A stretch of 64,000 nucleotides of DNA from Serratia inhibens (GCF_003591175.1 NZ_QYYG01000002.1:682001-746000), one strand, 5' to 3'; shown: positions 37,004 to 47,373, counted from the first letter of the stretch. Notes: generated from the letters alone by a model not told the origin. Numbers and translations are program-made.

Positions 37004-38251
37004 ATGCTGCACCCGCGCGCCAATGCCATGTTGGCTTTCGCCCTGCCCGCTCTCGTTATCGGTTCAGCCTCAAGCCTGGTGCTCATTCTGGTGATGAAGT
37101 TCGCCGCCGCGCTGCAACGGCTGCTGTGGGTGAACATACCCGCTACCTTGAATATCGATACCCACTCACCCTGGTGGCTGCTCAGCATCCTGACGCTGGC
37201 CGGTATCGCCGTCGGGCTGATTATCCGTTACATGCCCGGTCACGCAGGACCGGATCCGGCTACCGAATCGCTGATCGGCATGCCGTTACCACTTTCTGCC
37301 GTGCCCGGCCTCGGGCTGGCGTTAATCATTGGTCTGGCGGGCGGCGTCAGCCTGGGGCCGGAAAACCCCATCACTGCCATCAATATTGCGCTGGTAGTCG
37401 CTGCAGGTTCGCGGCTGCTGCCGAGAGTACCGCGCATGGACTGGATAATTCTCGCCGCCGCCGGCACCATCGGTGCGCTGTTCGGCACCCCGATTGCCGC
37501 CGCGCTGATCTTTTCGCAAACGCTGGCCGGCAATAACGATGTGCCGCTGTGGGATCGGTTGTTTGCCCCGCTGATGGCGGCAGCGGCCGGCGCGGTGACC
37601 ACTCAGCTGTTTTTCACACCGAACTTCGCGCTGCAAATTGACGCCTATGCCGCCACCCGGCTGACGGATATTTTCAGTGGCTCCATCGTCGCCCTGATCG
37701 CCATCGCGCTGGGTATGGTAGCGCTGTGGAGCTTCCCCCATCTCCACCGTCTGTTCCATTCACTGAAAAATCCGGTGCTGATGCTTGGCCTGGGTGGCTT
37801 TACGCTCGGTGTGCTGGCGCTAATCGGCGGCGAGATCACGCTATTTAAGGGGCTGGATGAAATGAAGCAGCTGGCTGTCGGGGATAGCTTCTCGGTCACG
37901 GAGCTGCTGCTGATTACGCTGACCAAGCTGGCGGCGTTGGTGATTGCCGCCGCCAGCGGTTTTCGCGGCGGGAGGATCTTCCCGGCGGTGTTTGTCGGTG
38001 TGGCGCTGGGCCTGATGCTGCATCAGCACGTCCCGGCGGTGCCGGCGGCCATCACCGTCTCCTGCGCCATTATGGGGCTGGTGCTGGTGGTCACGCGTGA
38101 CGGTTGGCTCAGCCTGTTTATGGCCGTTGCGGTGGTGCCGGAGCTGCACTTGCTGCCGGTGCTGTGCATTGTGATGCTGCCCGCCTGGTTGGTGCTGGCG
38201 GGCAAGCCCTTGATGCTGGTGGGCAAACACCCACCGCCGCACGACGATTAG
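37004..38251 (+). CDS. yfeO: ClC-family ion channel/transporter YfeO
   Basis: This 415-residue membrane protein of the ClC chloride channel/antiporter superfamily has about ten helices and the selectivity-region segment [18 protein letters not shown], where classical ClC antiporters have GREGP. The shifted Glu suggests the transport mode may differ from H+/Cl- exchange. Function of YfeO is not established. Start at 37004 ([17 protein letters not shown]) lies behind AAGGGAT; an open frame upstream starts at TTG and lacks support. Divergent from glk as in E. coli. Confidence 0.9.
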   Translation: MLHPRANAMLAFALPALVIGSASSLVLILVMKFAAALQRLLWVNIPATLNIDTHSPWWLLSILTLAGIAVGLIIRYMPGHAGPDPATESLIGMPLPLSAVPGLGLALIIGLAGGVSLGPENPITAINIALVVAAGSRLLPRVPRMDWIILAAAGTIGALFGTPIAAALIFSQTLAGNNDVPLWDRLFAPLMAAAAGAVTTQLFFTPNFALQIDAYAATRLTDIFSGSIVALIAIALGMVALWSFPHLHRLFHSLKNPVLMLGLGGFTLGVLALIGGEITLFKGLDEMKQLAVGDSFSVTELLLITLTKLAALVIAAASGFRGGRIFPAVFVGVALGLMLHQHVPAVPAAITVSCAIMGLVLVVTRDGWLSLFMAVAVVPELHLLPVLCIVMLPAWLVLAGKPLMLVGKHPPPHDD

Positions 38252-38940
38252 GCCAGCGCATATTCCGCGGCGGCGCGCGCATGGATAGCGGTGGTGTCGA
38301 ACACCGGCACCGAAGCATCCTGCGCGCTGACCAGCAGGCCAATTTCGGTACAACCGAAAATAATGCCCTGCGCGCCCTGCTGTTCCAGGTCACCGATAAT
38401 GCGGCGATACTCATCGCGTGATGCGTCGCGGATTTTCCCCAGACACAGCTCTTCATAAATAATGCGATGCACGATATCGCGATCGGCCGCGGTGGGGGTG
38501 ACTACCTCGATGCCGTGCCGCTCCTGCAACCGCCCGCGATAAAAATCCTGCTCCATGGTAAAACGCGTGCCGAGCAGCCCGACGCGACGGATCTCCTGTT
38601 GGCGCACCTGCAATGCCGTGGCGTCGGCGATGTGGATCAGCGGTAAGCCGCTGGCCTGTTCAACCGCATCCGCCACCTTGTGCATGGTGTTGGTGCAGAT
38701 CACGATGGCCTCCGCGCCGGCGGCCCGCAACGAGGCAGCAGCGGCGGCCAGCAGATTCCCCGCGCCGTCCCAATCGCCCTGATGCTGCAGGCGTTCAATC
38801 TCGTGGAAATCGACACTGTAGAGAACGATTTTTGCCGAATGCAGCCCGCCAAGATGCGCCTTCACCTGCTCATTGATCATGCGGTAATAAGGGATGGTTG
38901 ATTCCCAGCTCATGCCGCCCAATAGACCCAACACTTTCAT
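38248..38940 (-). CDS. Aspartate/glutamate racemase family protein, YgeA-like
   Basis: This 230-residue, cofactor-independent racemase has two catalytic cysteines in [11 protein letters not shown] (near residue 83) and [11 protein letters not shown] (near residue 197), with the N-terminal [15 protein letters not shown] motif. Length and motifs match E. coli YgeA, a broad-specificity amino-acid racemase. It converges on yfeO with a 4-base overlap of the coding ends. This position between yfeO and ypeC is not occupied in E. coli, so it starts an accessory block. Confidence 0.88.
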   Translation of the reverse strand: MKVLGLLGGMSWESTIPYYRMINEQVKAHLGGLHSAKIVLYSVDFHEIERLQHQGDWDGAGNLLAAAAASLRAAGAEAIVICTNTMHKVADAVEQASGLPLIHIADATALQVRQQEIRRVGLLGTRFTMEQDFYRGRLQERHGIEVVTPTAADRDIVHRIIYEELCLGKIRDASRDEYRRIIGDLEQQGAQGIIFGCTEIGLLVSAQDASVPVFDTTAIHARAAAEYALA

Positions 38941-39007
38941 CGATTTTTCTCCGCCTCGTTGCCGTATCTCTCCGACACTACCGGAGAATCGCGGTGATGA
39001 CGATGCC

Positions 39008-39460
39008 TTATTTCACACCAGTGCTGGCCGGTTGACGCGCGTCGAACCAGCGTTGGCGCAGCGTGTCGTACACCCAGTTATAGAGCATGGTGTACGGCAG
39101 GAAGAACAGGAAGAAACCTATCTCCAGCATAAAGGCCTGCGCGAAGGAAATATTCAGCATCCAGGCGGCGATCGGCACGCCAATCAGAACAAACCCGGCC
39201 TCAAAGCCCAGGGCGTGAAACGCCCGTACCCTGAGATTGCGCACCACGCGATCCGCCGGCCACAGGCGGTCAAACGCCGTGTTATAAATCATGTTCCACA
39301 CCATGGCGACGGTCGACAGCATCACCGCCAACGCACCGACCTGTACCATCGAACGGTTGAGCAACCAGGCACCCAGCGGGGCGCAGATCATCACGGCAAT
39401 GGCCTCAAAACCGACGGCATGGACGATACGTTCAATGAAAGACTTGTTTTGCAGTTGCAT
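39008..39460 (-). CDS. PACE-family biocide efflux transporter
   Basis: This 150-residue inner membrane protein has four helices made of two bacterial transmembrane pair (BTP) repeats, each beginning with the conserved HAVGFEA / HALGFEAG motif (residues about 14-20 and 82-89). PACE proteins such as AceI and VP1155 export chlorhexidine, acriflavine and short diamines using the proton gradient. It is divergent from a LysR gene, the usual arrangement for this family. The natural substrate is unknown. Confidence 0.9.
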   Translation of the reverse strand: MQLQNKSFIERIVHAVGFEAIAVMICAPLGAWLLNRSMVQVGALAVMLSTVAMVWNMIYNTAFDRLWPADRVVRNLRVRAFHALGFEAGFVLIGVPIAAWMLNISFAQAFMLEIGFFLFFLPYTMLYNWVYDTLRQRWFDARQPASTGVK

Positions 39461-39617
39461 ACATCACCTGTTTTTTTACCCTATGAATCTGTCGGGGAGC
39501 GGCAAGCCGCCCCGCATTAATCGGAGCTGATTTATTCGCCCCCGACTAAAGCCAGGTGATTATCATCGATTTTTTGGGTAGATTAAAAATAGGTTCCATC
39601 GATAAAGTAGATACATC

Positions 39618-40508
39618 ATGCGCTATTCACCCGAAGCCCTGCAGGCTTTTGTCGAAGCCGCCGCCCTCGGTTCTTTTTCTGCCGCCGCACGCAAGCTGCG
39701 TAAAAGCCAATCGACCATCAGTACCGCCATCGCCAATCTGGAGGCCGATCTCGGCTTGATCTTGTTCGATCGTCAGGCGCGACAGCCGGTATTGACCCCC
39801 GCCGGCCGTAAAGTGCTCGGCCATGTGCAGGAGATCCTCGCCGCCGGCGAACGGCTGGACGCACTGAGCATCCGCCTGGCGGACAAGACAGAACCCCGGT
39901 TAACCATCGTATTTTCCGATACCTACCAGCCGAACCACCACGACCGGCTGATGCTGCACTTTGAGCGGCGCTATCAGGATATTGAACTGGAATGCATGAT
40001 TGCCGAGGACGGCGACGTGATCGATCTGCTGCAAAGCGGCCGCGCACACCTTGGCATGGTGGAAGTACAACCCAGTTATCCGCCGGATATCGCCTTTGCG
40101 CGGCTGCCGGAACAGACTGAAATGGGGCTGTTCGTCGCCCGTTCGCATCCGCTGACGCAAACGGCCGCGCCAACGCATGAGCAGTTGTCCAGCACCCGCC
40201 AGCTGTATTTGAATACCTACATCGACGCAAGCGCGGCGCGTCCTCAGGGGTTGGTGTGGTCTGCGCCGAGCTATCTGATGCTGCTGGAAATGGCGGAACA
40301 AGGTTTTGGCTGGGCCGCTTTGCCAAACTGGCTGGTGAAACAGTATGGCCGCGACAAATTAACCGAGCTGAAGCCGCGCGGTTGGCCGAAACTGATCTCC
40401 GTGGATGCGGTATGGTCCAAGCTCACCCCGCCGGGGCCGGCGGGGTATTGGTTGCTTGAGCGCTTGCTGGAAAGCGCGGAGGATCAGGCCGCCGCATTGC
40501 GTGATTGA
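39618..40508 (+). CDS. LysR-type regulator beside the PACE transporter
   Basis: This 296-residue protein has an N-terminal winged helix (SFSAAARKLRKSQSTISTAIANLEADLG, about residues 17-45) and a two-lobed effector domain. It is divergent from the PACE gene with a 157-base gap and probably controls it. Its coding end overlaps the end of ipdC on the opposite strand by 25 bases. Confidence 0.88.
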   Translation: MRYSPEALQAFVEAAALGSFSAAARKLRKSQSTISTAIANLEADLGLILFDRQARQPVLTPAGRKVLGHVQEILAAGERLDALSIRLADKTEPRLTIVFSDTYQPNHHDRLMLHFERRYQDIELECMIAEDGDVIDLLQSGRAHLGMVEVQPSYPPDIAFARLPEQTEMGLFVARSHPLTQTAAPTHEQLSSTRQLYLNTYIDASAARPQGLVWSAPSYLMLLEMAEQGFGWAALPNWLVKQYGRDKLTELKPRGWPKLISVDAVWSKLTPPGPAGYWLLERLLESAEDQAAALRD

Positions 40509-42145
40509 ATGGCGCGCGAAATGGTATCCAGCAATTCTGGGATGTCCATCTTCGGCAGTACCACTTCCACGAAGGCCAACTGCGGACTGTCGCCCACTTC
40601 GAGCAACGCCTGGCGCAACTGCTCCGGTTCGGTGACCCGCAGTGTTTTCACCTGATGCTCGCCGGCCAGTGCCTGCGGCAACTGCGTCCAGTTCCACTGG
40701 GCGATGTCGTTGTAGCGCTGCTCCGGCCCGTGGATCGCTCGTTCGACGGTGTATCCCTCATTATTCAGCAGGAAGATCACCGGTTTCAGCCCGTCGCGCA
40801 GCATCGAGCCAATCTCTTGCGCGGTGAGCTGCGCCGCTCCGTCGCCGATCAAAAGCAGCACCCGGCGATCCGGCTCCGCCGTCTGCGCGCCGAACGCCGC
40901 CGGCAGAGTGTAGCCGATAGATCCCCACAGCGACTGAACGATAAACCGGCAGCCCTGCGGCAGGCTCAAAGCCGCAGCGCCAAAACAGGCGGTGCCCTGA
41001 TCGGCGATCACTATATCGCCCGGCCGCAAAAAGTCCTGGATCTGCTGCCAGAAGCCGTGCTGGTCCAAACCGCTGCCGTTCGGTGCCGGCAATTCCGGCC
41101 GTTTGATCACCGGCAACTGCCATTGCACGGCCAGCGACAACGTCAACCGGTGCAAGGCTTTTACCGCGTCACGCATTGGGATCTGGCTGAATACCTGCCG
41201 CCCGACCCGCGCCTCAAAGGGTTGAATATCGATACACTTCTCCGCCGGCAAGTGATGGCTGAAGCCGGCGGTAATGGTATCGGTAAAACGTACGCCGACG
41301 TTAATCACCGCATCGGCGTTCTCAATCAGTTGCTTCACCTGCGGATCGCTGGCCGCACCGGCGTAGGTGCCGGTAAAACAGGCATGAGTTTCATCCAATA
41401 CGCTCTTGCCGAGCAGCAGCGTCGAATGCGGCATATCTACCTCATTCATCCACTGTTCCAGTACCCTTTCGGCACCAAAGCGTTCAGCCAGAAAATCGGC
41501 CAGCAGAGAAACCCGCCGCGCCGGCAACAGCATTTCCCGCGCGGCTGCGATAAACGCCTGCAACGATGCCTGTGAAAGATGGGCCTGTCGCAGCACCAGC
41601 GGCGCCGGCCGTGACGCCAGCGGCGCCTCCGCCACGTCGCTCGGCAACATCAGGTAAACCGGGCGGCGTTCAAACAGCGCGGTGGTCAGCAGGCGATCGA
41701 TTTCCGCCTCGGCGTTGGCAGCGGTGAGGCTGGCCTGCGCGACGGTCACTTCTTTGGCCATGCGGGCAAAGTGGCTAAAATCCCCGTCCCCCAGCGAATG
41801 ATGCAGTAAATCGCCGGCCCGCTGCGCGCGCAGCGCCGGTGCGCCAACCACGTGGATCACCGGTAAATATTCGGCGTAGCTGCCGGCAATACCATTTACT
41901 GCGCTCAGTTCGCCCACGCCAAAGGTGGTCAGTAAGGCGGCTGCCGGTTTGCAGCGTGCGTAACCGTCTGCGGCATAAGCGGCATTGAGTTCGTTGGCGC
42001 ACCCCACCCAGGTGATCTGCGGGTGAGCAATCACGTGATCGAGAAACTGCAGGTTGTAGTCTCCGGGCACGCCAAAGAAGTGCCGGACGCCGATCTGGGC
42101 TAAACGATCGAGTAGGTAATCGGCCACCGTATAGCTTTTACTCAT
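40484..42145 (-). CDS. ipdC: Indolepyruvate (phenylpyruvate) decarboxylase
   Basis: This 553-residue thiamine-diphosphate enzyme converts indole-3-pyruvate to indole-3-acetaldehyde, the key step to indole-3-acetic acid in plant-associated enterobacteria. The cofactor-activating Glu is in VGCANELNAAYAADGYAR, and the TPP/Mg motif runs from GDGAAQLTAQEIGSML to LNNEGYTVE. Length matches Enterobacter IpdC (552). The ATG at 42145 is chosen for the 8-base spacing from the AGG of GGCAGGTG; an ATG two codons upstream is too close. Phenylpyruvate or pyruvate decarboxylase activity cannot be excluded. It has no homologous gene at this place in E. coli. Confidence 0.88.
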   Translation of the reverse strand: MSKSYTVADYLLDRLAQIGVRHFFGVPGDYNLQFLDHVIAHPQITWVGCANELNAAYAADGYARCKPAAALLTTFGVGELSAVNGIAGSYAEYLPVIHVVGAPALRAQRAGDLLHHSLGDGDFSHFARMAKEVTVAQASLTAANAEAEIDRLLTTALFERRPVYLMLPSDVAEAPLASRPAPLVLRQAHLSQASLQAFIAAAREMLLPARRVSLLADFLAERFGAERVLEQWMNEVDMPHSTLLLGKSVLDETHACFTGTYAGAASDPQVKQLIENADAVINVGVRFTDTITAGFSHHLPAEKCIDIQPFEARVGRQVFSQIPMRDAVKALHRLTLSLAVQWQLPVIKRPELPAPNGSGLDQHGFWQQIQDFLRPGDIVIADQGTACFGAAALSLPQGCRFIVQSLWGSIGYTLPAAFGAQTAEPDRRVLLLIGDGAAQLTAQEIGSMLRDGLKPVIFLLNNEGYTVERAIHGPEQRYNDIAQWNWTQLPQALAGEHQVKTLRVTEPEQLRQALLEVGDSPQLAFVEVVLPKMDIPELLDTISRAIQSRNAAA

Positions 42146-42231
42146 GATCATCACCTGCCAAAGGTTGCAATTGTTAGTTTTAAGTATCAAATATGTTGCG
42201 CAAATGTCGAGCATTGTGTTTAAAAAGCGGA

Positions 42232-42249
42232 TGGCAACCCTGCGTTACA
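42232..42249 (-). promoter_or_regulatory. Weak TyrR-like box upstream of ipdC
   Basis: On the minus strand TGTAAC-GCAGGG-TTGCCA keeps 9 of 12 defined bases of TGTAAA-N6-TTTACA, including the essential G-N14-C pair. It lies 87 bases before the ipdC start. TyrR activates ipdC in Enterobacter (established); this box is weak. Confidence 0.35.
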
Positions 42250-42392
42250 TCGAGCACTCACCACAAGCATTCACCCACCTGATAGGCAACATTTAAAAAA
42301 TTGGGGGTGATTTAGCGTGATCCTGAGCTCTGACAACGGCAGTGAAAACGCATACACTAAAACTCACCATCTCCTTGCCGAAAAGGGTTTGT

Positions 42393-43382
42393 ATGCTTTA
42401 CCAGGCTGATTCTTCGCGTTATCAAAATATGGAATATCGCCGCTGCGGACGCAGCGGGCTGAAATTGCCCGCGGTTTCGCTCGGCTTATGGCACAACTTT
42501 GGCGACACCTCGTTGTATGACAATGCGCGCAAACTGATTCATTGCGCGTTAGATCGCGGCATCACCCACTTCGATCTGGCCAATAACTACGGTCCGCCCC
42601 CCGGCTCCGCCGAGGAAAACTTTGGCCGCATCCTCAGCGCCGATCTGAAACCCTGGCGCGATGAGCTGATCATCGCCTCGAAGGCCGGTTACACCATGTG
42701 GCCTGGCCCTTACGGCGACTGGGGGTCGAAGAAGTATCTGGTCGCCAGCCTGGATCAAAGCCTGCTACGCATGGGGCTGGAATATGTGGATATCTTCTAT
42801 CACCATCGCCCGGATCCGGATACGCCGCTGGAGGAAACCATGGGCGCGCTGGATCTGCTGGTACGCCAGGGCAAGGCGCTGTACGTCGGGCTGTCCAACT
42901 ACCCGGCCGACCGCGCGCGCCAGGCGTTCGAGATCCTGCAACGGCTCGGCACGCCTTGCGTGATCCATCAGCCGAAATACTCCCTGTTCGAGCGCTGGGT
43001 TGAGCCGGAGTTGCTGGATACGCTTGAAGAACATGGCGTCGGCTCCATTGCATTCTCCCCGCTGGCCGGCGGCCTGCTGACCGATCGTTACCTGCACGGC
43101 ATTCCGCAAGATTCACGCGCAGCCAGCGGTAGCCAGTTCCTGCAACCCAATCAGCTCACCAATGAAAAACTGGAAAAGGTGCGCCAGCTTAATGCCCTGG
43201 CGCAACAGCGCGGGCAGAAACTGTCGCAGATGGCGCTGGCCTGGGTATTGCGCGGCGATCGCGTGACTTCGGTACTGATTGGTGCCAGCAAGACCAGCCA
43301 GATTGACGATGCCGTCGGCATGCTGGCCAACCGTACCTTCAGCAGCGACGAAATCGCCCAAATCGAACGAATATTAATGTAA
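42393..43382 (+). CDS. Aldo/keto reductase, YghZ (GpR)-like
   Basis: This 329-residue aldo/keto reductase is related to E. coli YghZ, which reduces L-glyceraldehyde 3-phosphate. It shares LSLGLWHNFG, THFDLANNYGPPPGSAEENFG, KAGYTMWPGPYG and SVLIGAS. The catalytic Asp/Tyr/Lys set is visible as FDLANNYG and ASKAGYTMW, with the HHRPDPD His. It is about 15 residues shorter than YghZ at the C-terminus, and the dimer/octamer loop differs, so substrate is uncertain. ATG 42393 follows AAAAGGG. Confidence 0.85.
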   Translation: MLYQADSSRYQNMEYRRCGRSGLKLPAVSLGLWHNFGDTSLYDNARKLIHCALDRGITHFDLANNYGPPPGSAEENFGRILSADLKPWRDELIIASKAGYTMWPGPYGDWGSKKYLVASLDQSLLRMGLEYVDIFYHHRPDPDTPLEETMGALDLLVRQGKALYVGLSNYPADRARQAFEILQRLGTPCVIHQPKYSLFERWVEPELLDTLEEHGVGSIAFSPLAGGLLTDRYLHGIPQDSRAASGSQFLQPNQLTNEKLEKVRQLNALAQQRGQKLSQMALAWVLRGDRVTSVLIGASKTSQIDDAVGMLANRTFSSDEIAQIERILM

Positions 43383-43609
43383 TCGCTTACAATTATCGCC
43401 GGCGCATGTTGCCGGCGATAGCCTCCGCAGAGCCAGACAAATCTTAAATCCTCATCCCATCACCGTTTTTCAGAATCCCACTAAGATTCAACCCTATCCG
43501 CAGGCGCTAATATGCCGATATTGCAGTAAAAAAGATTATAAGGCCGTTTTATATAATGATGAACGCGCTTCATTAACCGGCCAACCCGCTGCGGCGGAAA
43601 GGAGAAGCC

Positions 43610-44017
43610 ATGTTTAAACCTCTGTTATTGGCCGCCCTGTTGGTGGCGTCTACGGTACCCGCCATCCAGCAGGCGCATGCGGAAGGCCTCAGTATCAATC
43701 TGATGCCGGGCGTATCATTGCGCATTGGCGAGGAAGATAATCGCGGCCGTTATTGGGACGGCTATGACTGGCGCGACCGCGACTGGTGGCAAGGCCATCA
43801 GGGCCGCTACCTGGGCGATCGCAGCCGCCGTGGCTATTACTGGGATGGTTATCGCTGGCGCGATAACGATTACTGGCGCAAAAATTATTACTATCATGAT
43901 GGCCGCTATCGCAAATTCGACAAGCATTACTACAAGCACCACGAAAAACATCATTGGAAGAAAAAGCACCATGATGACGATGACTATCGTGGTCGCCGCC
44001 ATCACGACGACGATTGA
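43610..44017 (+). CDS. ypeC: DUF2502 secreted protein YpeC
   Basis: This 135-residue protein has a signal peptide (cleavage near QQAHA/EGL), then the DUF2502 core (SLRIGEEDNRGRYWDGYDWR) with a repeated YYWDGYRWRDNDYW element. The C-terminal third is an extreme His/Lys/Asp stretch (for example HHEKHHWKKKHHDDDD and RRHHDDD) that could bind divalent metal. E. coli ypeC also precedes mntH. A GGAAAGGAG ribosome site precedes the ATG. Function unknown. Confidence 0.88.
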   Translation: MFKPLLLAALLVASTVPAIQQAHAEGLSINLMPGVSLRIGEEDNRGRYWDGYDWRDRDWWQGHQGRYLGDRSRRGYYWDGYRWRDNDYWRKNYYYHDGRYRKFDKHYYKHHEKHHWKKKHHDDDDYRGRRHHDDD

Positions 44018-44021
44018 TGCC

Positions 44022-44048
44022 AAAAGGCCAGCGTAACGCTGGCCTTTT
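44022..44048. terminator. Bidirectional terminator between ypeC and mntH
   Basis: AAAAGGCCAGCGT and ACGCTGGCCTTTT pair around a single unpaired base region, between convergent genes. Confidence 0.85.
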
Positions 44049-44051
44049 CGA

Positions 44052-45284
44052 TCACAGCACGCTGCTGACCAGCAGATAGCCGTTCAGGCCGACGACCACC
44101 AACACAATCAGCTTGCCCAGCGTCTGTATGCTCCGGCTGTTCACCATTTCCCCCATCAGTTCCCGGTTACCGGTAAAGGAGAGCAGCGGCACCAGCGCCA
44201 ACGCAATGCCGAAGCTCAGCAGTACCTGGCTCAACACCAGAATACGCGTGGCGTCCATTCCCAGCATAATGACGATAAACGACGGCAGCATAGTGACCAC
44301 CCGACGCACCCATAGCGGAATGTAAAAGCGCACAAATCCCTGCATCACCACCTGCCCCGCCAGCGTCCCCACGACGGTGGAAGACAGACCGGCAGCCACC
44401 AGACTCAGCCCGAAAAGCGTCGCCGCCGCCTGACCCAGCACCGGCTGCAGTGTCAGATAGGCCAGATCAAGATCGGCCACGCCGCTGTGCCCATTGAAGT
44501 GGAAGGTTGCGGCGGCGGTCGCCATCATTGCCAGGTTAACAAAACCGGCAATGGTCATGGCAATGGCGACATCGACCTTGGTGGACGCATAACGATCCGC
44601 CTTTAAGTTCTCCCCGGCAACCTGGGTCAGGGATGAATGCAAATAAATCACGTGCGGCATGATGGTCGCGCCCAGCACGCCGGCGGCCAGATATACCGCA
44701 TCGCCATTCGGCAGATCCGGGATCGCCATGCCTTTTAACAGCGGGCCCAACTGCGGCTGGGAAAACGCCAGTTCCACCATATAGGCAGCGGCAACAAACA
44801 GCAGCAGCCCGCCAATCGCCATCTCCAGCGGTTTTTGCCCGCGCTTTTGCAGCATCAGGATCAGAAAAGTGGCGATACCTGTCAGGATGGCACCCTCAAG
44901 CAGCGTAACGCCCAACAACAGTTTGAAACCTATTGCCGCGCCGATAAACTCCGCCAGATCCGTGGCCATCGCAATAATTTCCGCCTGCACCCAATAAGCC
45001 CATACGGCCGGGCGCGGAAAGCGATCGCGGATATGTTCCGCCAGGTTTTTGCCGGTGGCGATACCGAGTTTGGCGGACAGCAGTTGGATAAGCATGGCCA
45101 TGACGTTGGCCCAGACCACGACCCACAGCAGGCTGTAACCCAAAGAGGCGCCGGACTGGATATTGGTGGCGAAATTGCCGGGATCGATATAGCCGATGGC
45201 CGCGATAAATGCAGGCCCCATCAGCGACAGTTTGATTTTTCTGGATGGGCGATGGGTGTTCTCAACCACGCGACTGTTTGGCAT
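44052..45284 (-). CDS. mntH: Mn(II)/H+ symporter MntH (Nramp)
   Basis: This 410-residue, eleven-helix Nramp transporter imports Mn2+ (and Fe2+) with protons. The helix 1 metal site [12 protein letters not shown] and helix 6 [13 protein letters not shown] are intact. Start at 45284 ([13 protein letters not shown]) lies behind AAGGGT; the frame is open far upstream but runs over the operator. A Fur-like palindrome lies 47-61 bases upstream. E. coli mntH is controlled by MntR, Fur and OxyR; I could not see a convincing MntR box. Confidence 0.96.
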   Translation of the reverse strand: MPNSRVVENTHRPSRKIKLSLMGPAFIAAIGYIDPGNFATNIQSGASLGYSLLWVVVWANVMAMLIQLLSAKLGIATGKNLAEHIRDRFPRPAVWAYWVQAEIIAMATDLAEFIGAAIGFKLLLGVTLLEGAILTGIATFLILMLQKRGQKPLEMAIGGLLLFVAAAYMVELAFSQPQLGPLLKGMAIPDLPNGDAVYLAAGVLGATIMPHVIYLHSSLTQVAGENLKADRYASTKVDVAIAMTIAGFVNLAMMATAAATFHFNGHSGVADLDLAYLTLQPVLGQAAATLFGLSLVAAGLSSTVVGTLAGQVVMQGFVRFYIPLWVRRVVTMLPSFIVIMLGMDATRILVLSQVLLSFGIALALVPLLSFTGNRELMGEMVNSRSIQTLGKLIVLVVVGLNGYLLVSSVL

Positions 45285-45330
45285 ACCCTTAACCCTTACG
45301 TCTAATAAACCAAGGGTTATCTTATGCAAA

Positions 45331-45345
45331 TGATAATAATTATCA
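45331..45345. promoter_or_regulatory. Fur-like box upstream of mntH
   Basis: TGATAATAATTATCA is a perfect 7-1-7 Fur palindrome, placed 47-61 bases before the mntH start codon. Confidence 0.8.
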
Positions 45346-45662
45346 AGCGCATTTACAGCGGTAAAACTTATCTCTGTAATCGGGGATAACTCAGGTTTTA
45401 ACGAAGGGTGTAACGTGCAGATTACACTTTTCTGCCCTCCACCAAGCCATATTCCAAACGAAGTACGCCTGATAATCAAATTAGCACAAGAATAGGAATT
45501 TCGTATGGATTCAGTAACCTCTTGATTTTTTATGGTTTAGTCTAATAATTTAGGATGTTTCCCATTATGAGTTTCCATATTTGCAATGGACCTCTCGTTT
45601 TTAAACGTGGCGTTACATAAAATGACATCCGAAATTCAGCCTGCCTCAAGTTTGGAGCAAAC
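45346..45662. other. Divergent mntH-nupC control region
   Basis: About 320 bases between the mntH Fur box and the nupC start, AT-rich in the nupC half. It must hold both promoters. I looked for CytR/CRP pairs known before E. coli nupC and saw no clear match. Confidence 0.4.
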
Positions 45663-46850
45663 ATGTCCCATATTGCGCACTTTGCGTTAGCGTTGGTGGT
45701 GGTTGCGATCCTGGCACTGTTAGTGTGCCGTGACCGTAAAAGCATCCGCATTCGCTACGTTATTCAACTGTTGGTTATTGAAGTACTGCTGGCCTACTTT
45801 TTCCTGCATTCGGAAGCGGGTTTAGGTTTTGTAAAAGGATTCGCGGCGCTGTTCGACAAGCTGCTCGGGTTTGCTGGGCAAGGGACTGATTTTGTATTCG
45901 GCGGTATGGGTGATAAAGGTCTGGCCTTCTTCTTCCTGAAGGTACTGTGCCCGATCGTCTTCATCTCTGCGCTGATCGGTATTCTGCAATACATCAAAGT
46001 GTTGCCGTTTATCATCCGGATTATTGGTACCGTGCTGTCAAAAGTAAACGGTATGGGCAAGCTGGAGTCGTTTAACGCCGTCAGCTCGTTGATCCTGGGC
46101 CAGTCTGAAAACTTCATTGCCTATAAAGATATTCTGGGCAAGATGTCTGAAAAACGCATGTACACCATGGCGGCAACCGCGATGTCTACGGTTTCCATGT
46201 CCATCGTAGGTGCTTACATGACCATGCTGGACGCCAAATTTGTGGTTGCGGCGCTGGTACTGAACATGTTCAGCACCTTTATCGTACTGTCATTGGTCAA
46301 CCCGTATGACACCAGTAAAGAAGAAGAACTGCATCTGGGCAATCTGCACGAAGGCCAGAGCTTCTTCGAAATGCTGGGTGAATACATTCTGGCGGGTTTC
46401 AAAGTAGCCATTATCGTTGCTGCTATGCTGATCGGCTTTATTGCCCTGATCGCGGCGCTCAACGGCCTGTTCAGCGCCATCTTCGGCCTGAGCTTCCAGG
46501 AAATTCTGGGCTACTTCTTCTATCCATTCGCCTGGATTATGGGTATTCCCAAGCACGAAGCCTTGCAGGTTGGCAGCATCATGGCGACCAAGCTGGTCTC
46601 CAATGAGTTCGTGGCCATGATGGAGCTGCAGAAAGTCTCTGCCGAACTGTCGCCACGCAGCCTGGGCATTCTGTCGGTGTTCCTGGTTTCCTTCGCCAAC
46701 TTCTCTTCCATCGGTATTGTGGCCGGTGCGATTAAAGGGCTGAATGAGCATCAGGGCAACGTAGTTTCACGCTTTGGTCTGAAGCTGGTTTACGGTTCTA
46801 CGCTGGTCAGCCTCCTGTCTGCGTCCATCGCGGGCCTGGTTCTGGGCTAA
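45663..46850 (+). CDS. nupC: Nucleoside:H+ symporter NupC
   Basis: This 395-residue concentrative nucleoside transporter imports pyrimidine nucleosides and adenosine with protons. The family motifs [14 protein letters not shown] and [13 protein letters not shown] are visible in the two re-entrant helix repeats. GGAG lies before the ATG. The single-gene transcript ends at the terminator 46871-46894. It follows mntH divergently, as in E. coli. Confidence 0.95.
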   Translation: MSHIAHFALALVVVAILALLVCRDRKSIRIRYVIQLLVIEVLLAYFFLHSEAGLGFVKGFAALFDKLLGFAGQGTDFVFGGMGDKGLAFFFLKVLCPIVFISALIGILQYIKVLPFIIRIIGTVLSKVNGMGKLESFNAVSSLILGQSENFIAYKDILGKMSEKRMYTMAATAMSTVSMSIVGAYMTMLDAKFVVAALVLNMFSTFIVLSLVNPYDTSKEEELHLGNLHEGQSFFEMLGEYILAGFKVAIIVAAMLIGFIALIAALNGLFSAIFGLSFQEILGYFFYPFAWIMGIPKHEALQVGSIMATKLVSNEFVAMMELQKVSAELSPRSLGILSVFLVSFANFSSIGIVAGAIKGLNEHQGNVVSRFGLKLVYGSTLVSLLSASIAGLVLG

Positions 46851-46870
46851 GCCGAAACGGCAACAACGGA

Positions 46871-46894
46871 AAGGTCGCTTCGGCGGCCTTTTTT
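46871..46894 (+). terminator. Terminator of nupC
   Basis: GGTCGC-TTCG-GCGGCC stem with UUCG loop followed by TTTTTT. Confidence 0.85.
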
Positions 46895-46931
46895 ATTGCC
46901 TGCAGTTTAGAAAGCAGCAAAGATAGAAAGC

Positions 46932-46959
46932 AAAAAGCCGACCCTAAGGTCGGCTTTTT
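46932..46959 (-). terminator. Terminator of the tRNA-Ala operon
   Basis: AAAAAGCCGACC-CTAA-GGTCGGCTTTTT, perfect 12-bp stem; lies 6 bases past the 3' end of the second tRNA-Ala on the minus strand. Confidence 0.9.
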
Positions 46960-46965
46960 AAATGG

Positions 46966-47041
<76 letters not shown>

Positions 47042-47101
47042 ACAAAAGTGGTACGCTTTAACCGGCGTTACGGTATTCCCCAACCTTACTGAGATAAAGG
47101 T

Positions 47102-47177
<76 letters not shown>

Positions 47178-47211
47178 AATCCACAATCACAAAATCCTGT
47201 GAACGGGGCGC

Positions 47212-47240
47212 ATAATATGAAACCCCCGAAACACTGTCAA
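47212..47240 (-). promoter_or_regulatory. tRNA-Ala promoter with GC-rich discriminator
   Basis: On the minus strand TTGACA (47240-47235), 17-base spacer, TATTAT (47217-47212), then GCGCCCCG. The GC-rich discriminator is typical of promoters shut by ppGpp and DksA. Confidence 0.88.
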
Positions 47241-47339
47241 CGGCTAAATTGAATTACTCGATCAAGCGCTGAAAAAGCCGCCAAATCAGCGCGTTTAGCG
47301 CTAAAAAATCGCCATTGCGGATAAAAATCAGCCAGGCAT

Positions 47340-47373
47340 AAAAAAAGCCCTGCGGATCGCTCCACAAGGCTTT
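47340..47373 (-). terminator. Terminator of gltX
   Basis: On the minus strand AAAGCCTTGTGGAGC pairs imperfectly with TCCGCAGGGCTTTTTTT, ending in T residues, about 65 bases after the gltX stop. Confidence 0.7.
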
